Source of the DNA: Poronia punctata
Taxonomy: Eukaryota; Ascomycota; Sordariomycetes; Xylariales; Xylariaceae
Length of the DNA stretch: 23,595 nt
Reading direction: 5' to 3'
Assembly (NCBI GenBank): GCA_022579005.1
Contig: MU401841.1
Coordinates: 1 to 23,595 of the forward strand
Shown: piece after piece, positions 9,472 to 20,650 of the stretch
Layout of the letters: each line of letters begins with the position of its first letter
Numbering within the stretch: the first letter of the stretch is position 1
Notes under the pieces: generated by a model
Databases searched by the model: none
What the model saw: the letters and a program-made list of their open reading frames with translations, nothing else
Told to the model about the DNA's origin: nothing
Made by a program: the position numbers and the translations under genes

Positions 9472-12259
9472 CTTTATTTTTATTTTTACTTAATAATGCT
9501 AAATTTTTAAATATATTAGTATTAAAGCTATTAGTAAGCTTTAGTATTATAAAAAAACTATAATAAATAAATATATTTAATAATTTAAAAGCTATAAAAA
9601 GTTTTTTAGTATAGTTTTTATTTTTAAGCAATATTACATTATAGTTTTTATAGTTATTTTTATTTACGTTTATTAGTTATTTTAATTTTTTTAAATATTT
9701 TTTAAAGCAAATTTAAGCTATAATAGTTATAATAATATAAAATAACTTTAAGCTAAAATAAAATTAATTAAAAGTATATACTAGCTAAGTATAGCTTTAT
9801 ATACGCTTTAAGTAAACAATAGTAGCTTATATTATAAAAATATTTTAAGCAAAAGTAATAAGTTTTAATTTTATATTTTTAACTTTTTTTTAAAAGTTAT
9901 ATAAGTTTTTTAAAGTTTTTACTAAAAAATTAGTATATAATTAGTATATAGATAATAAGTTTTAAGCAAAGTAATAAACTAGTATTTAAATACTTATTAA
10001 TAATATGCTTTTATATATTTAAATTAATATAAAATATTAGCTTTAAAAGCTATTATATATTAATAAGTTTTACTTTAATTAATATAGCGCTTTAACTTAT
10101 TTTTAAAAAACTAAATTATAATAAAATTATTTGCTTGCTTATATTTGCTATGCTTAGTTTAAATTTTTAAAACTTATTATAAAAACTATAACGTTTAAAA
10201 TATAGCTAGTATGCTTTTTTTAGTTTTTTAACTGCTATATTATAGCTAGCTTAGTTGCTTTTTAAATAAAAAAAATATTTATTTTAGCTTTTAAATTTAT
10301 TTATATAAGTAATGCTAAATGTTTAACTAAGTAGTTAAAGCAGCAAAGCTAACTATAATTACGTTTTATTTTATTTAAAAGCTTTAATAATATATTTTTA
10401 AAGCTTTATTTAACTTTTAATAATAATAAAAAAAAGTTAACTAAAATTATATTTTTTATTATTATATAAGCTTTTTTATAATAGCTTTATATTAATTTAA
10501 GCTTTATAAATAATAAAATATTTTATAATATATAAATATTTACTAAAATAGTAACTAACTTAATTTTTATTAAATAACTTAAATATGTTAATAAAGTATA
10601 AAAACAAAGCTATAATTTAGCAAATATACTATATATATGTTTATATATTTAATAAAAAGTAATAAGTATTAAAATAGTTTTATAATATTATATACTTTAT
10701 AAAGTTTTTTTAAAATAACTATATTTTAAAAAGTATAAAAATATTTAAGCTTTATTTTATTTTTATACTAGTTACTAAATTTAAAAGTATTTTTATTTTT
10801 AATTTTTTAATAGTAATTATATTTTACTAGATTTTTTTAAACTTTTTTTAACGTTTAAAGCTTTTACTAATAAAAATTATTAGTTTTTATATTTACTATA
10901 ATTAGTATATAATTAATATATATTTAATTAAAGTCTTAGCAATATATATTATTATAACTAAATAAAACGGTTTTTTATAATTATTATTTTTTACTAGCTT
11001 ATTTTTATTTTTAAAATAAAAATTTACGCTAATATAATTAAAAATATTGCTTAATATAAATTATATTATATATAAAAAATAAAATAAATAAGTAATATTT
11101 ATTTAGTAACTTTTAGCTTTAAAGTAATTATAAATTATTTTAGTTAAAAAGCTGCTACTATTATTAGCTATATATATTTTTATAGCTAAATATAACTTAT
11201 ATTTTTTTAATATAGTAAAAATAATCTTTATACTAGCTTGCGCACTTTTAATAAAGTAGTTATAAATGTTAATTAATATACTTTACTATTTTTAATTTTA
11301 GTTAATAAAATATATGCAAACCTTTTAATAAATATTTTTTATAATAAAGTTAGTTTATATATTAGCTATAACTAATATATATATATTTTAAACTTATATA
11401 AAAAAATATTTTTTAATAATTTTAGCAGCATATTTTAAAGTATGCTTTTAAATAATAAAAGTATTAAGTTTTATTATACTAAAGCTAAAGTATTTAAGCA
11501 TTTATAAATACTTTAAATTTTTAATTAAATAAAATAACAAGTTTAGTAATGCTTATGCTTATATTTATAAAATATTATAAGTAAAAAAACTTACGTTAAG
11601 CTATTAACTTAATTAGTATAAAATTAATATAATGGTTATATATAAAAAACTATATTTTTATATAAACAATCTTTATAAATAAAAGATTTTTAGCTTTATA
11701 TTGCTTTTATTTTAAGTATATATTGCTTTTTAAATGCTTTATTATTAAACTTGTTTTAGTTATATAAAAAAATACTAAGTAAGTAATAGTTATTTTATAT
11801 TGCTTATAAATAAGTTTTAGTATTTTAATATTATGCTTTGCTACTTAAAAAAAATAGTTTTAGTATAAAGTATTTTATTTTTTAAAAAAGTTTTAAATTA
11901 ACTTTATTTTTTATATTGCTTTATTATTTAATTTATAGTTAATATAAAATTTAATAGTAATAAACTAGTTTATAAATATACTTTTTTTTTTTAATGTAAA
12001 AACATAATATAAAGCTATTATTTAAAGTTTACTTTTTAATAAAAGCTATAATATATTATTATTTTTAAATATAATAAACGTAAGTAAATAGTTTAAGTAT
12101 TAAAGTTTATAGTTTAGTTTTTAGTTTAAAATAAGTTATTAAATAACTAGTAATAAACTAAGCTATTAAGTAACTAAAAATAAACTTAATTAGTAAAAAA
12201 ATAAACTTAGTTAATAAAAAAGTAAAAAGCTAGCAAAATTAAGTTATTAAATAAATTAA
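9472..12259 (-). other. Unidentified AT-rich DNA between the two elements, possibly an older element on the minus strand
   Basis: The + strand is T-rich here, the reverse of the A-rich coding strands of the two retroelements, which hints at old coding on the minus strand. On minus, about 10230 to 9690 reads as a fairly continuous K/L/I-rich frame with stops mostly at TAA, but I match it to no family. A weak resemblance to a gypsy integrase segment around 10960-10880 (minus) needed a residue insertion and is not claimed. No LTR, terminal inverted repeat or tandem repeat was found. Confidence 0.35.
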
Positions 12260-12264
12260 CTATT
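12260..12264. repeat. Target-site duplication CTATT (left)
   Basis: CTATT before the 5' LTR start is repeated at 21845-21849 directly after the 3' LTR end, pairing the two LTRs as one insertion. Confidence 0.75.
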
Positions 12265-12555
12265 TATAACGGATAAAGCATGTAACCTGGATCTAAAGGT
12301 ATTAAAAGTACTTTAGGTAACTAGGTATATAGTGACCTTATTTTAGATAAAGTAAAATACGCTGCATATATTTTAAACTATTATATAATATGTACCTATA
12401 TTTAAAAGGTACTAGAAATATATAAAGCACTTTAAACCTAGTTAAATACTTTTATAGATTATAGTTAATTATATTATATTTTTAAGCGTATAGTTTTATT
12501 TTTAATACTTTGTACCTATTTTAATTTACTTTGTTTACTATAACTTATTATTAAA
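12265..12555 (+). repeat. 5' LTR of copia element
   Basis: Starts TATAACGG, probably from TGTAACGG, and ends ATTATTAAA, corresponding to ATTGTTAGA in the 3' LTR. The end is placed by the point where the 3' LTR diverges, by equal length (291) and by the matching target duplication. The first 35 bases keep CGG, TGTAACCTGG and ATC that the 3' LTR start has lost. The true termini may differ by a few bases because TG...CA ends are not preserved at the right. No primer-binding site was recognised after 12555. Confidence 0.85.
12419..12427 (+). promoter_or_regulatory. Candidate TATA box in copia LTR
   Basis: TATATAAAG lies in the middle of the LTR and is identical at 21708-21716 and 22089-22097 in the other two LTR copies. 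It is followed by GCAC and a conserved stretch of about 60 bases, where transcription would be expected to start. Confidence 0.5.
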
Positions 12556-12661
12556 GTTATAAGCTTAGTTTGCTTATAAAAGACCGGTGCTACTTTTAAA
12601 AGCTTAAAAGCTAATTAACTACTTATAACTTTATTTTTAAGTTTTTATTTATAAACTATTT

Positions 12662-14000
12662 AATATAAACTCTAACTTATTTAAAACTATTTTAAACACG
12701 TTTAACTTTTTTAATACTTTTTTATTTAAATAAGCATTTTAATATAACTTAAAAAGCTTTTAAACATTTAAAATATTAAAAAATAAAATTAATATAAATA
12801 CTACTTTTAAAAATGCTTATAACTAAGCAAAGTAATATTAAAAGCTTAAGTTTATTTATTATTAACGCAGCATTTAAAAAAAAGTAGACCTAAATGCTCT
12901 TAAAACTACTTATAGCCTAACAAAGCTTTATAAAAATCTTACTAAAAAAAAAGCAAAAAAGGTTATTATTTAGCGTTAACTACGCAAATACTATAAAGCA
13001 TAGCTACGCTACCTTAATAACCTTTAAAATAATAAAAAACCTAACCTTTTTAAAACTTTAAACTTAAATAAAGCTAAAATTTAAGCTATATATAAAACAA
13101 TAATTAATAAAAATAGCAAGCATAAAAAATAGGTTATTATGCTTTAAGCGCATTTAACTTTTATTTAAAATTAAGTTAACAAAATAGTTAATAATTGCTT
13201 TAAAAGCTAAGTTTAAGTACTTTAAAATTAAAACTGCAATTATACGCTTTAAAACTTTATTTAGCGCTTAAAAAAGATTATTACTTTATATAATATTAAG
13301 TTTTAATAAATTGCTTAAAAAATATATTATTAAGTGCTTGCTAAAGCATAAAAAAGCTTAGTTAAGCTAAGCAAGTAGTATAAAAAATAGTAAGCAGCGT
13401 ATAACAAGGCTTTTAACTATAATATAGTAAATATTAAAAAGATACTAGTAGCAAAAAATTTTTTAACTATAGTAAGCACTAAGATTGCACTAAAGTAAGC
13501 CTAAAATAAAAAAATATAACTTTTTTGCTGCTAAGCCCTTAGCAAATTAATTTTAATGCTTGCAAAATATGCTAAGATTTTTAAAAAGTATAACTAAAAG
13601 TTAAAAAACTAAAAAAAAGCTAATATTTTAGCTATTTTTATAATAGTAGTTTTAAATAACTTTAAAGAAGCAAAAGCACTTTAAGCAAAGTTAAGTGCTA
13701 AAAACGCTTTTAGTAGCAAGAGTAAGTTTTACTTATATTTTTTTAAAAACAAAAAAAGCTATTACTTATAGTTATTATATAAGTACGCCTACTTTTAGCG
13801 CGCTGTTACTAGATTTATAAGCTTTAAAGGTTTTTAAATAAGCAATAAGCACATTAAAAAAACTAAAAAGCGCTACTTGCAAGCTAAGTAAAATAAACTT
13901 TAATAAAAAATTATAAAAAAAAGGTAAGCAGTACTATTAAAACCTATAAGCTTTAAAAAAAAAAGAAAATTAAACAAGCAAAAAAATTCTAGCTAAAGTA
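12662..14000 (+). pseudogene. Copia gag region (decayed, in frame with pol)
   Basis: The frame starting at 12662 (codons such as GTA at 12884) reads as a long, charged, lysine-rich protein with TAA/TAG only where Q, W or R would fit. Around 12884-13060 it contains L-x-K-L-Y-K-N-L-T and L-R-K-Y-Y-K-A blocks, and a highly charged K-rich end near 13920-13970. It is in the gag position after the LTR and continues into pol without a frame change. I recognise no CCHC zinc knuckle. The start is uncertain: the frame looks readable back to about 12600 but no preserved ATG decides it. The copy at 22332-23595 has the same frame. Confidence 0.7.
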
Positions 14001-14122
14001 AGTATTTACTTAAAAATTAAATTTATATAATAATTAATTTAATAAGCTTTAGTATTAAAGCTAAAAACTTTGCTATATTTATAATACTTAAATAACTTTA
14101 ATATGTACTAGCAAATAATATA

Positions 14123-14158
14123 GTACTAAATAATTATAAAGCAGTTTACTTAGTTAAT
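14123..14158 (+). pseudogene. Copia protease motif remnant
   Basis: Codons read V-L-N-N-Y-K-A-V-Y-L-V-N. Undoing the mutations (AAT from GAT, TAT from TGT, AAA from GGA, TAC from CAC) suggests V-L-D-N-C-G-A-V-H-L-V-N, which resembles the retropepsin site of a fungal copia lineage rather than the standard D-S-G-A. Downstream (about 14290-14420) the frame keeps an N-L-V-L-x-N-x-x-I-I segment and then a Y-N-F-N-C-L-L segment, at a spacing I associate with that lineage. Confidence 0.6.
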
Positions 14159-15121
14159 AAACTAAATTTATTAAATAAAAAAAGCTTTTAAGCTATATTT
14201 AATAACAGCGTTTTATTTAGCACTATAAGCTTTTTAGTAATTAAAAAAAGTTAATAAATAATTTAAAAAGTAATAAATAAAATTATAAGCTTTTATATAA
14301 AAAACTTAGTTTTAAAAAATATAAACATAATTAAAAGTTTTTATATTAATATTGTTTTAAAGGCTTAACTTTAGTAAAAAAAGATTTAATATTATAATTT
14401 TAATTGCTTGCTTTAATATAAATTAATTAAGTACAACACTATACTTAAAATGCTTATATATTATTATAACTTAGTTTTTTTTAAATATAAGCCTTAATTT
14501 TTTTACTTTAGCAGTTATTTAGTAAACTTTATAATATTTTCTAATATTTTACTTAGTGCTATAAAGATTATAATAGCTACTATAAAAAAAAAATATTAAC
14601 TTTTTAAAAACTTACTATAACTATAAACTAATTTAAAAAAATTATAGTACTTAAAAGCAAAATATTTAAATTTAAAAGCTTTATAAGCATTAGCTAATAA
14701 AGTATAAAACGTTAAAATTTAAAAAACGCTTTATATTAAGTATAATAGCTATATTACTACTTATATAACTAAAGTAATATTTTGCTAAACTTTAAAGCGT
14801 TATATAAGTTAGCTGTTTTAAAAAATTTATTAAAATTTGTTTAACTATAAAAAAAGCTATAATAAATCTATATAAATATTAGTTTTAAAAAATAAATATA
14901 GCAAAATGCTTTAAGCTTTTTTGCTATAAAAAAAAAGCTTAAAACTAGTATTTAAAAAGCTTATTAGTTTTAAAAAGTAAGTAAAATGCTAATTTAAACT
15001 TTTTTTTTGCTTTTTTTGCTATAATAACAAAAAAGCAGTTATAGCTATAAAAAAAAAAACTAAGTATAAAAAATAGTATAAAAAAAAAGAAATTATAATA
15101 AAAACTTTACTTATATACGTT

Positions 15122-15270
15122 AAAAAACTAGTAAAAACAAGTAAACAAGCTAAATAATAAATTATATATAAGTTAACTGCTATAATAAATAAAGCACGTT
15201 TGCTTACTAAATTATAGCTAAAAACAATTTAAGCAGCAGCGTAGTTATATAACTAAAGCCTTTTAAAAGC
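15122..15270 (+). pseudogene. Copia integrase segment remnant
   Basis: In the gag-pol frame, from GCA at 15194, the codons give A-R-L-L-x-K-L-stop-x-K-x-I-stop-A-A-A-stop-L-Y-N-stop-S. Reading the stops as W/Q/R gives A-R-L-P-x-E-L-W...A-A-x-L-x-N-R-S, the conserved block at the end of the copia integrase catalytic core. It lies upstream of RT, confirming copia order. The HHCC and earlier core residues are not readable with confidence. Confidence 0.75.
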
Positions 15271-16861
15271 TTATAATTTTTATAGCCTACTTAAAAAGCT
15301 TTATATATAGTTTATATATTATTTTTGCTAATATATACTAAAAGTAAAAAAAGTACTAATAAGTAATTTTAAACTAAACTAGTTAAAAATAGTAGTATAT
15401 AAATATAAATGCTATTTATTAAAGCAAGATTTTTTTATAAGTTATTAAAAATAAGCATTTAAAATAAAACTTTAAGTATATATAAAATATATAATAAAGT
15501 ATATAGTAACTAACTTATACTAAATTTAAATACTTATAATAAAGCAAGTAATTATATTTAAAAATATAAAGTTTAATAAAACATAGTTTTATAACTTAAA
15601 AAAAACTTGCAAGTATATTAGTTAAAAAATAATATAGTATAAGTTTATTAAAGTTAAACTAATACTAATATTATTTTTTAATAAACTTTTAAATAATAAA
15701 ACTAAAAATATTTTAAGTTATAAAATATTGCTTAATACGCTGCTAGTAACAAAAAAAACTAAAAATATGCTTAAACTAACTAAAGGCTTAAATAGCCTTT
15801 TATAAGCTTATAAGTTAAAAATAAGTATAGCGTAAAAGCAAGTAAAGCTATTTAAAAACTTACAACATTAGTAGTAAAAACTTATAACTTTTAAAAATAT
15901 GCTAAAGCTTTTTAAGCAAAAAAAACAGTATAACTAAAAACTTAAATAATAAAGTAGTATATTAGTAGCACTTAAAAAAAGTGTATAAAGTATAAAGCAA
16001 AGACTATAAAGGTTAAGTATACTAAAAAAAACGCTATAAGCTAATATTAATAAGCAGCTTAAATAAAAAATAGCTATTTTAAAGCGTTTAAGCTTATAAA
16101 GTAATAAAGTAAAGCATTAAAATATAACTTTAAATACTTAACTATATTTAATAATAAAAAAAAAAGCTTTAAAGTATTAAAAAAACTTTTATAATACTTT
16201 AAAGCACTTTAACACTTTTAATATATAACTTAAAAAAAAGCAAAACAAAGCTTTTAAAAAAAAAGCATAAAGCTTAAATGTTTTTAATATAAAAAAGCTA
16301 AAAACAAAAAAAAAATATACTTAGTAAAAACCTTTAAAATAAGTTAAAAAAAGCAAAAAACTTTATAAATTTTTACTTTATAATAAAGCTAAAAAAAGCA
16401 ATTAGCATATATTTACAATACTTATATATAGTAAAAATATAATTATAATATTAAATAATAATAATAAGTGTTAAAAATTTTTTTTAAAAACATTTTTTTT
16501 AAATTAACTAAAAGTAATTTATTAAAAGGATTAAAAATATAAAACTTTATATACTATATTTACAGTAGTAATAAAGTAAATAAAAGCAAAACGTTTAAGT
16601 GCTTTTTTAAAAAAGAAAATTTACTAAAACGACTTAGTAAAGCTAAAACCTAAGTATTAAAAAAACTTTATAACGTATTTGCTAAAAAAGTATTTTAAAA
16701 AAAGCGCAAAAAAAAAGCTAAATTAAATGCTTATACTTAATATTATAAAATATATTTTATATAAAAATATAATAAGTAAGCTACTACTATTAAAATAAGT
16801 GTTTGCTTATAAGTTTAATAAAAAAAGGTATTTTATAAACTATAAAGCTAAACTAGTAATA

Positions 16862-17460
16862 AAAGAAAATTAATAAGCAATTAACACTTTTTAGTTAACT
16901 TATATAGCTACTTTTATTACTTTAACTTTTTAACTAGTTATAGCAATAGCAGCTTACTTTAGTTTTAAATATAAATAGTATAATATTAAAAGCGCGTTTT
17001 TTAACGTAAGTAAAAAAAGTAAAAAGCTAGTAGTATACAACATGCCTAATAGTATAAAAAAGTATTTTAATAAAGTTATATTACTTTTAAAAGCATTATA
17101 TAGTTTAAAAAACTTGCTTTTTTTTTAATATAAAGAATTTTTAAGCATGCTAATAAAATTTAGTTTTATACCTTTTAAAAAAAAACCTTGCCTATTTTAT
17201 AGCAAAAACTGCTAAATACTAATAGTTTTTTATATAAACAATTTTTTAGTACTATACTTAAAGTTTTATAAAGCATAAGCGTTTTAAGTAACTTAAAGTA
17301 TTAAATAAGCATATAAAATTAAAAACTAAGAAAATATTATATAGTTTTTTAAAATTAAAGTAGTAAAAAATAAAAAAAAGAAAACAATTTTTTTACTATA
17401 TAACTAATATATTAAAAAAGTAGCTAAGCGTTATAATTTAGCTAATAAAAGCTAAATACT
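16862..17460 (+). pseudogene. Copia reverse transcriptase (YVDD as YINN)
   Basis: The frame holds the copia RT motifs in order: an I-A-T-F-I-T-L-T-F block and I-A-I-A-A near 16900-16950, a worn D-x-x-x-A-F near 16985 (read N-I-K-S-A-F), A-L-Y-S-L-K at 17093-17110 (family A-L-Y-G-L-K), then F-Y-I-N-N-F-L at 17228-17248 with AAC/AAT for the catalytic DD. Spacing between A-L-Y-G-L-K and the YVDD box is about 46 codons, normal for the family. Every departure is a C-to-T or G-to-A change. Confidence 0.92.
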
Positions 17461-17699
17461 ATATATACTACTACTTTATAAAAAACTAAAAAAGTTTAAA
17501 AGCATAGCAATAAAAGCGCAAATTAAAGCGTATTAAAAGCGTATAAAATTAATTATATATATAGCAATTATAATAAAAGCAAACGTTTTATATGCTATAT
17601 TACTTTTATTAAAGTTTTTAACTAACTTAGGTTTAAAGTATTTAATTATAGCAAATTAAGTTATTAAGTATTTATATTATATTAAAAAGCTAAAAATAG

Positions 17700-18232
17700 T
17701 AATAAACTGTTTTTTTAGTAGCTTATAAGTACTAGTAATAGTAAAAAACGCGTTTTTTGCTAATAATTTAAAAACATAGCAATTTTTTTATAAATATTTA
17801 ATAAGTTTATAAAAAAAACTAATTACTTAAAAAGCATATTAATAAAATATAGTTTTTATTTTTACTATAAAAGCAAAGTTAATAGTTTTAAAACTAATAA
17901 GTAAAAAAGCTATAATGCTAAAGCGTTTAATAGCTAATATAAAGCTTAATTTTAACTAAAACTAAAAAATCTACTTTAATAATATATAAGCAATTTGCTT
18001 AGCAATAAAAAACAAAAAACATATTAGTACTTAATTAAAACACGTTAATATATAAAATATATAAATATATAAGCAATATTAAAAAGGCTTATTTAAAATT
18101 AAGTATATAGTAATAGCTAATATACTAGCTAATAAATTTACTAAAAACTTATTTTAAAAAGCGTTTAAGCATTTTAAATTATTACTAAACTTATAACAAA
18201 TTTTAACACTACTACTTAAAATAAAGGATTAA
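17700..18232 (+). pseudogene. Copia RNase H remnant
   Basis: After RT the frame continues with a worn F-A-N-N-L-K-T, an F-x-Y-x-Y-L-I-S-L stretch, a T-I-K-A-K-L-I block (family T-x-E-A-E-[YL]-[IV]), an I-Y-F-N-N segment (family D-N) with A-I-C-L-A-I shortly after, then K-H-I-S-T-x-L-K-H-V-N-I, matching the H-x-R-T-K-H-I-D-I element of copia RNase H. Near the end L-A-N-K-F-T-K-N-L-F matches A-D-x-x-T-K-x-L. This is the normal C-terminus of a copia polyprotein. Confidence 0.88.
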
Positions 18233-19919
18233 TTTTAAAAGGTAGCAAAGTATTGCACTTTAATTAAAAAAAGGCATAAGTATTAAAAGTTTATTATAAA
18301 ACTTTAATATTTATATTTAAATTAGCTAAGCAAAACTACTTAAAAATAATAAATAATAAATAAGCATAAAACAAAACTAATCTAATTTTTTTTAAAAGCT
18401 TTTTTGCTTTTTACCTTTTTTTTTTACCTTTTTTGCTTAAGCATTAGTAGCACGCTACTAACTTTAACTACTATAAGCTTTATAAGCACTATAATTACTA
18501 CTACATACTTTTTGCTAAAAAGTATTAAAACTTTAAAAACTAATAATAGCATTTTAAGCTAAAATAAGCTTTTTATTATTTATTATAAGCTTATTAAGCT
18601 TTATATTTTTAACTTTATAACTTTTTAGCTTAAGCATTTAAAATATAATATTTTGCATTTTTTTTAAAAACACTTGCTACTAAATATTTTCTTTAAAATA
18701 AAAGTAAATAATATGCTAATAAAAATTGCTACAATAATTGTTTAAAGTATTAATATACCTATATAACTTTTTTACTTTTTAAAATAAAGTTAAATACTTA
18801 TAAGTATTAAAAATAAAAGTAAAATATTTACTTAATTTTTAGCAGTTGCTTCTACTTTAAGCATTTTAAATAAAGCGTTAGCATATAATATAATTTAAGC
18901 AAAAAGCAAGCAATAAGCTTAGCTAGTAATATAATATAAGCAAAAATAGCAATTTAAGTTAGCTATATTATAATAACTAATTTTAAAAAATAAATAAATA
19001 AAACTATATATTATAGCTAAAAAATAATTAGCGCATAAAACATTTTAATAAGTACCTAGTTATAATTTAAGTATAACTTTTTACTTTTTTTTATAAATAA
19101 AAAAAGCAAGCGTTTTAAAAACAGCTTTATTAGCACGCAAAGGCTAATTTAAAGTACGTAGCCTTATATAATTATAATATAGAATATAATCTTTATTTAT
19201 ATTAAACTTGCTAAACTAAATATTATTATTGCTATTGTTGTCGCTTTTTTTATTAAAACTAAAGCTAATAAAAATAAAAATATTTAAACTAAAGCTAATA
19301 AAAGCAAAAGTATTAAAAATAGTTTACAAAACTTATAGCTATTTATTAAGCATTAAATTTAAACTAGCATTAAATAATATATTTAAGCATTGCTTTAGCG
19401 CTTGCTTTTTTTTTACTAAGCTAAAAGCACGCAATTAAACAATATATATAAAAAAAAAAAACTTTAAAAAAAGACCTTAACTAAAAACAAAAAAACTGCG
19501 CTTAAAAGCTTTTTATAGCTTTTAAGCAACAGCTTTCTTTTTTAGCATAAAAAGAACTTTTTAATAAAATAAGCAACTATATAGCAAAAGTAAATTAATA
19601 TAGTTAAACAAAAAAGCAAGCATTATAATAAATTAAAAATGCTTTAACTTACTATATAAAACTTTTATAATAATTTTTACTATAAAAATAAATATAAAGC
19701 AAAAAACGTGCTTTTAATTAAAAAATATAATAAGTTATAGCTTAAAATGTTAACTAAAACAAAGTACGTATTTTTTTTGCACGCTAAAGCTTTTTACTTC
19801 TTTTTAAACTTAATTAAAAAGTTTATAATACTAAAGTATTGCTTATTTGCACTAGTATAAAAAAAGGATTAAAAACTAGATTAAATGCTATAAAAAACAC
19901 TATAGCAAAAATAAAAAAA

Positions 19920-20112
19920 GCATTTATAGTATTATTTAGTTACTTGCTAGCAACCTACACTTTAAATAAAAGTATAAAAGCATTTATAATATATTTAAGT
20001 TACTTGCTAGCAACTAACGCTTTAAGCAAAAGTATAAAAGTACTTACAATATTATTTAGTTGCTTGCTAGCAACATTTTTATTTATAGTATTTTTAAGCT
20101 GCTTGCTAGCAG
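19920..20112 (-). repeat. Tandem 60-bp repeat (about three units plus partial)
   Basis: Units share TTGCTAGCAA at 19944, 20004 and 20064, with a variant at 20103; spacings are 60, 60 and 39. The first two units (19920-19979, 19980-20039) are the best conserved. On the minus strand they encode 20-residue repeats beginning V-A-S-K-Q-L, with Q as CAA in one unit and TAA in two, a direct view of the CAA-to-TAA mutation between sister repeats. Confidence 0.85.
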
Positions 20113-20425
20113 CTTTTTTTATATTATTTTACTAACGTTAACAAATATAACGCATTATAAAATTACTTTTGCTTAATAAATTAAATAGTAAAAAAATAAG
20201 TAACTAAAGTGCACGCTTTGCTTACTATTTAGCATGCTTTAAAGCATAAGCAGCGTTTATGCTAGCAAAGGTATTATGTATAAATATTATATTAAAAGCA
20301 ACTTTTATTATTAATAAAAGCATAAGCGTTATATAAAAAAATAGTAAACTGTAAACTTTAGTATAAAAAACGTAAAAAATAACTATAAGCACTTTAAAAG
20401 CTTATTTAAGTATAATAACCTCTTT

Positions 20426-20533
20426 ATAAGCATTAAAATTATTATTTAAATACTTATTAGCTTTTGCTATAAAAGTTTAACTAATAATAGTAACTTTTAA
20501 ATAAGCATTTATATTATTATTAAAATGCTTATT
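20426..20533 (-). repeat. Pair of 33-bp repeats 75 bp apart
   Basis: 20426-20458 and 20501-20533 match at about 29 of 33 bases. On the minus strand both encode N-K-[HY]-[FL]-N-N-N-[IF]-N-A-Y in the same frame as the 60-bp repeats, so they look like a degenerate 25-residue protein repeat. Confidence 0.65.
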
Positions 20534-20650
20534 TTTTAATACTTGCTTTGTAAAGCTTTTTTTATAACGTAACTAGTTCTGCTTTTTTTTAAACAATAAG
20601 CTAAAAACTATATTAAACATAAGTATAAAATGCTTTAATAAAAGTAAACT

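Larger units (their letters stand above)
14000..18232 (+). pseudogene. Ty1/copia pol polyprotein, decayed
   Basis: Continuation of the gag frame through protease, integrase, reverse transcriptase and RNase H to a TAA at 18230. The same frame is kept from 12662 to 18232 (about 1,850 codons) at every motif checked: 14123, 15194, 17093 and 17231. The original was therefore one gag-pol polyprotein, and decay was by substitution rather than by indels. Whether 18230 is the original stop or a mutated Q/W codon cannot be decided; the frame stays readable for about 60 more bases. Confidence 0.85.
18290..20650 (-). pseudogene. Antisense reading frame between copia pol and 3' LTR, unknown product
   Basis: On the minus strand one frame can be followed from about 20650 down to about 18300 (roughly 780 codons), interrupted almost only by TAA/TAG. 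From the N-terminal side it shows two copies of a 25-residue unit (N-K-x-x-N-N-N-x-N-A-Y; 20533-20426), three 20-residue units built on V-A-S-K-Q-L plus a variant (20112-19920), a 10-residue repeat (19303-19258), a Q tract R-Q-Q-stop-Q-stop-stop (19244-19221), a second likely Q-rich tract near 18515-18480, and a lysine-rich end around 18430-18390 resembling a nuclear-localisation tail. Repeat spacings of 75, 60, 60, 39 and 30 are all multiples of three, which supports coding. I do not recognise the family. It runs against gag-pol and its 3' end approaches pol tail to tail. A second frame also looks open over about 18900-18400, so the C-terminal frame is uncertain. It could be an antisense accessory gene, a captured host gene, or part of a nested element. 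Confidence 0.5.

Noticed and set aside
10880..10960. Gypsy integrase-like stretch on the minus strand
   Set aside because: The match to the V-x-D-R-x-T-K block needs an extra residue, the expected aspartate codon is not a D-derived codon, and no neighbouring motif follows in frame.
19229..19438. Small plus-strand open frame of 69 codons
   Set aside because: It is the complement of the minus-strand frame that carries the Q tract and 10-residue repeat. The lack of stops on + follows from the repeat, and the minus reading fits the CAA-to-TAA pattern better.
19920..20112. CRISPR array
   Set aside because: The units are contiguous 60-bp tandem repeats without unique spacers, in a eukaryotic retroelement.
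19839..20135. Plus-strand open frame of 98 codons with hydrophobic 20-residue repeats
   Set aside because: It is the reverse of the V-A-S-K-Q-L repeats. The minus frame extends far beyond on both sides, while the plus frame ends with the repeat, so the hydrophobic reading is probably a shadow.
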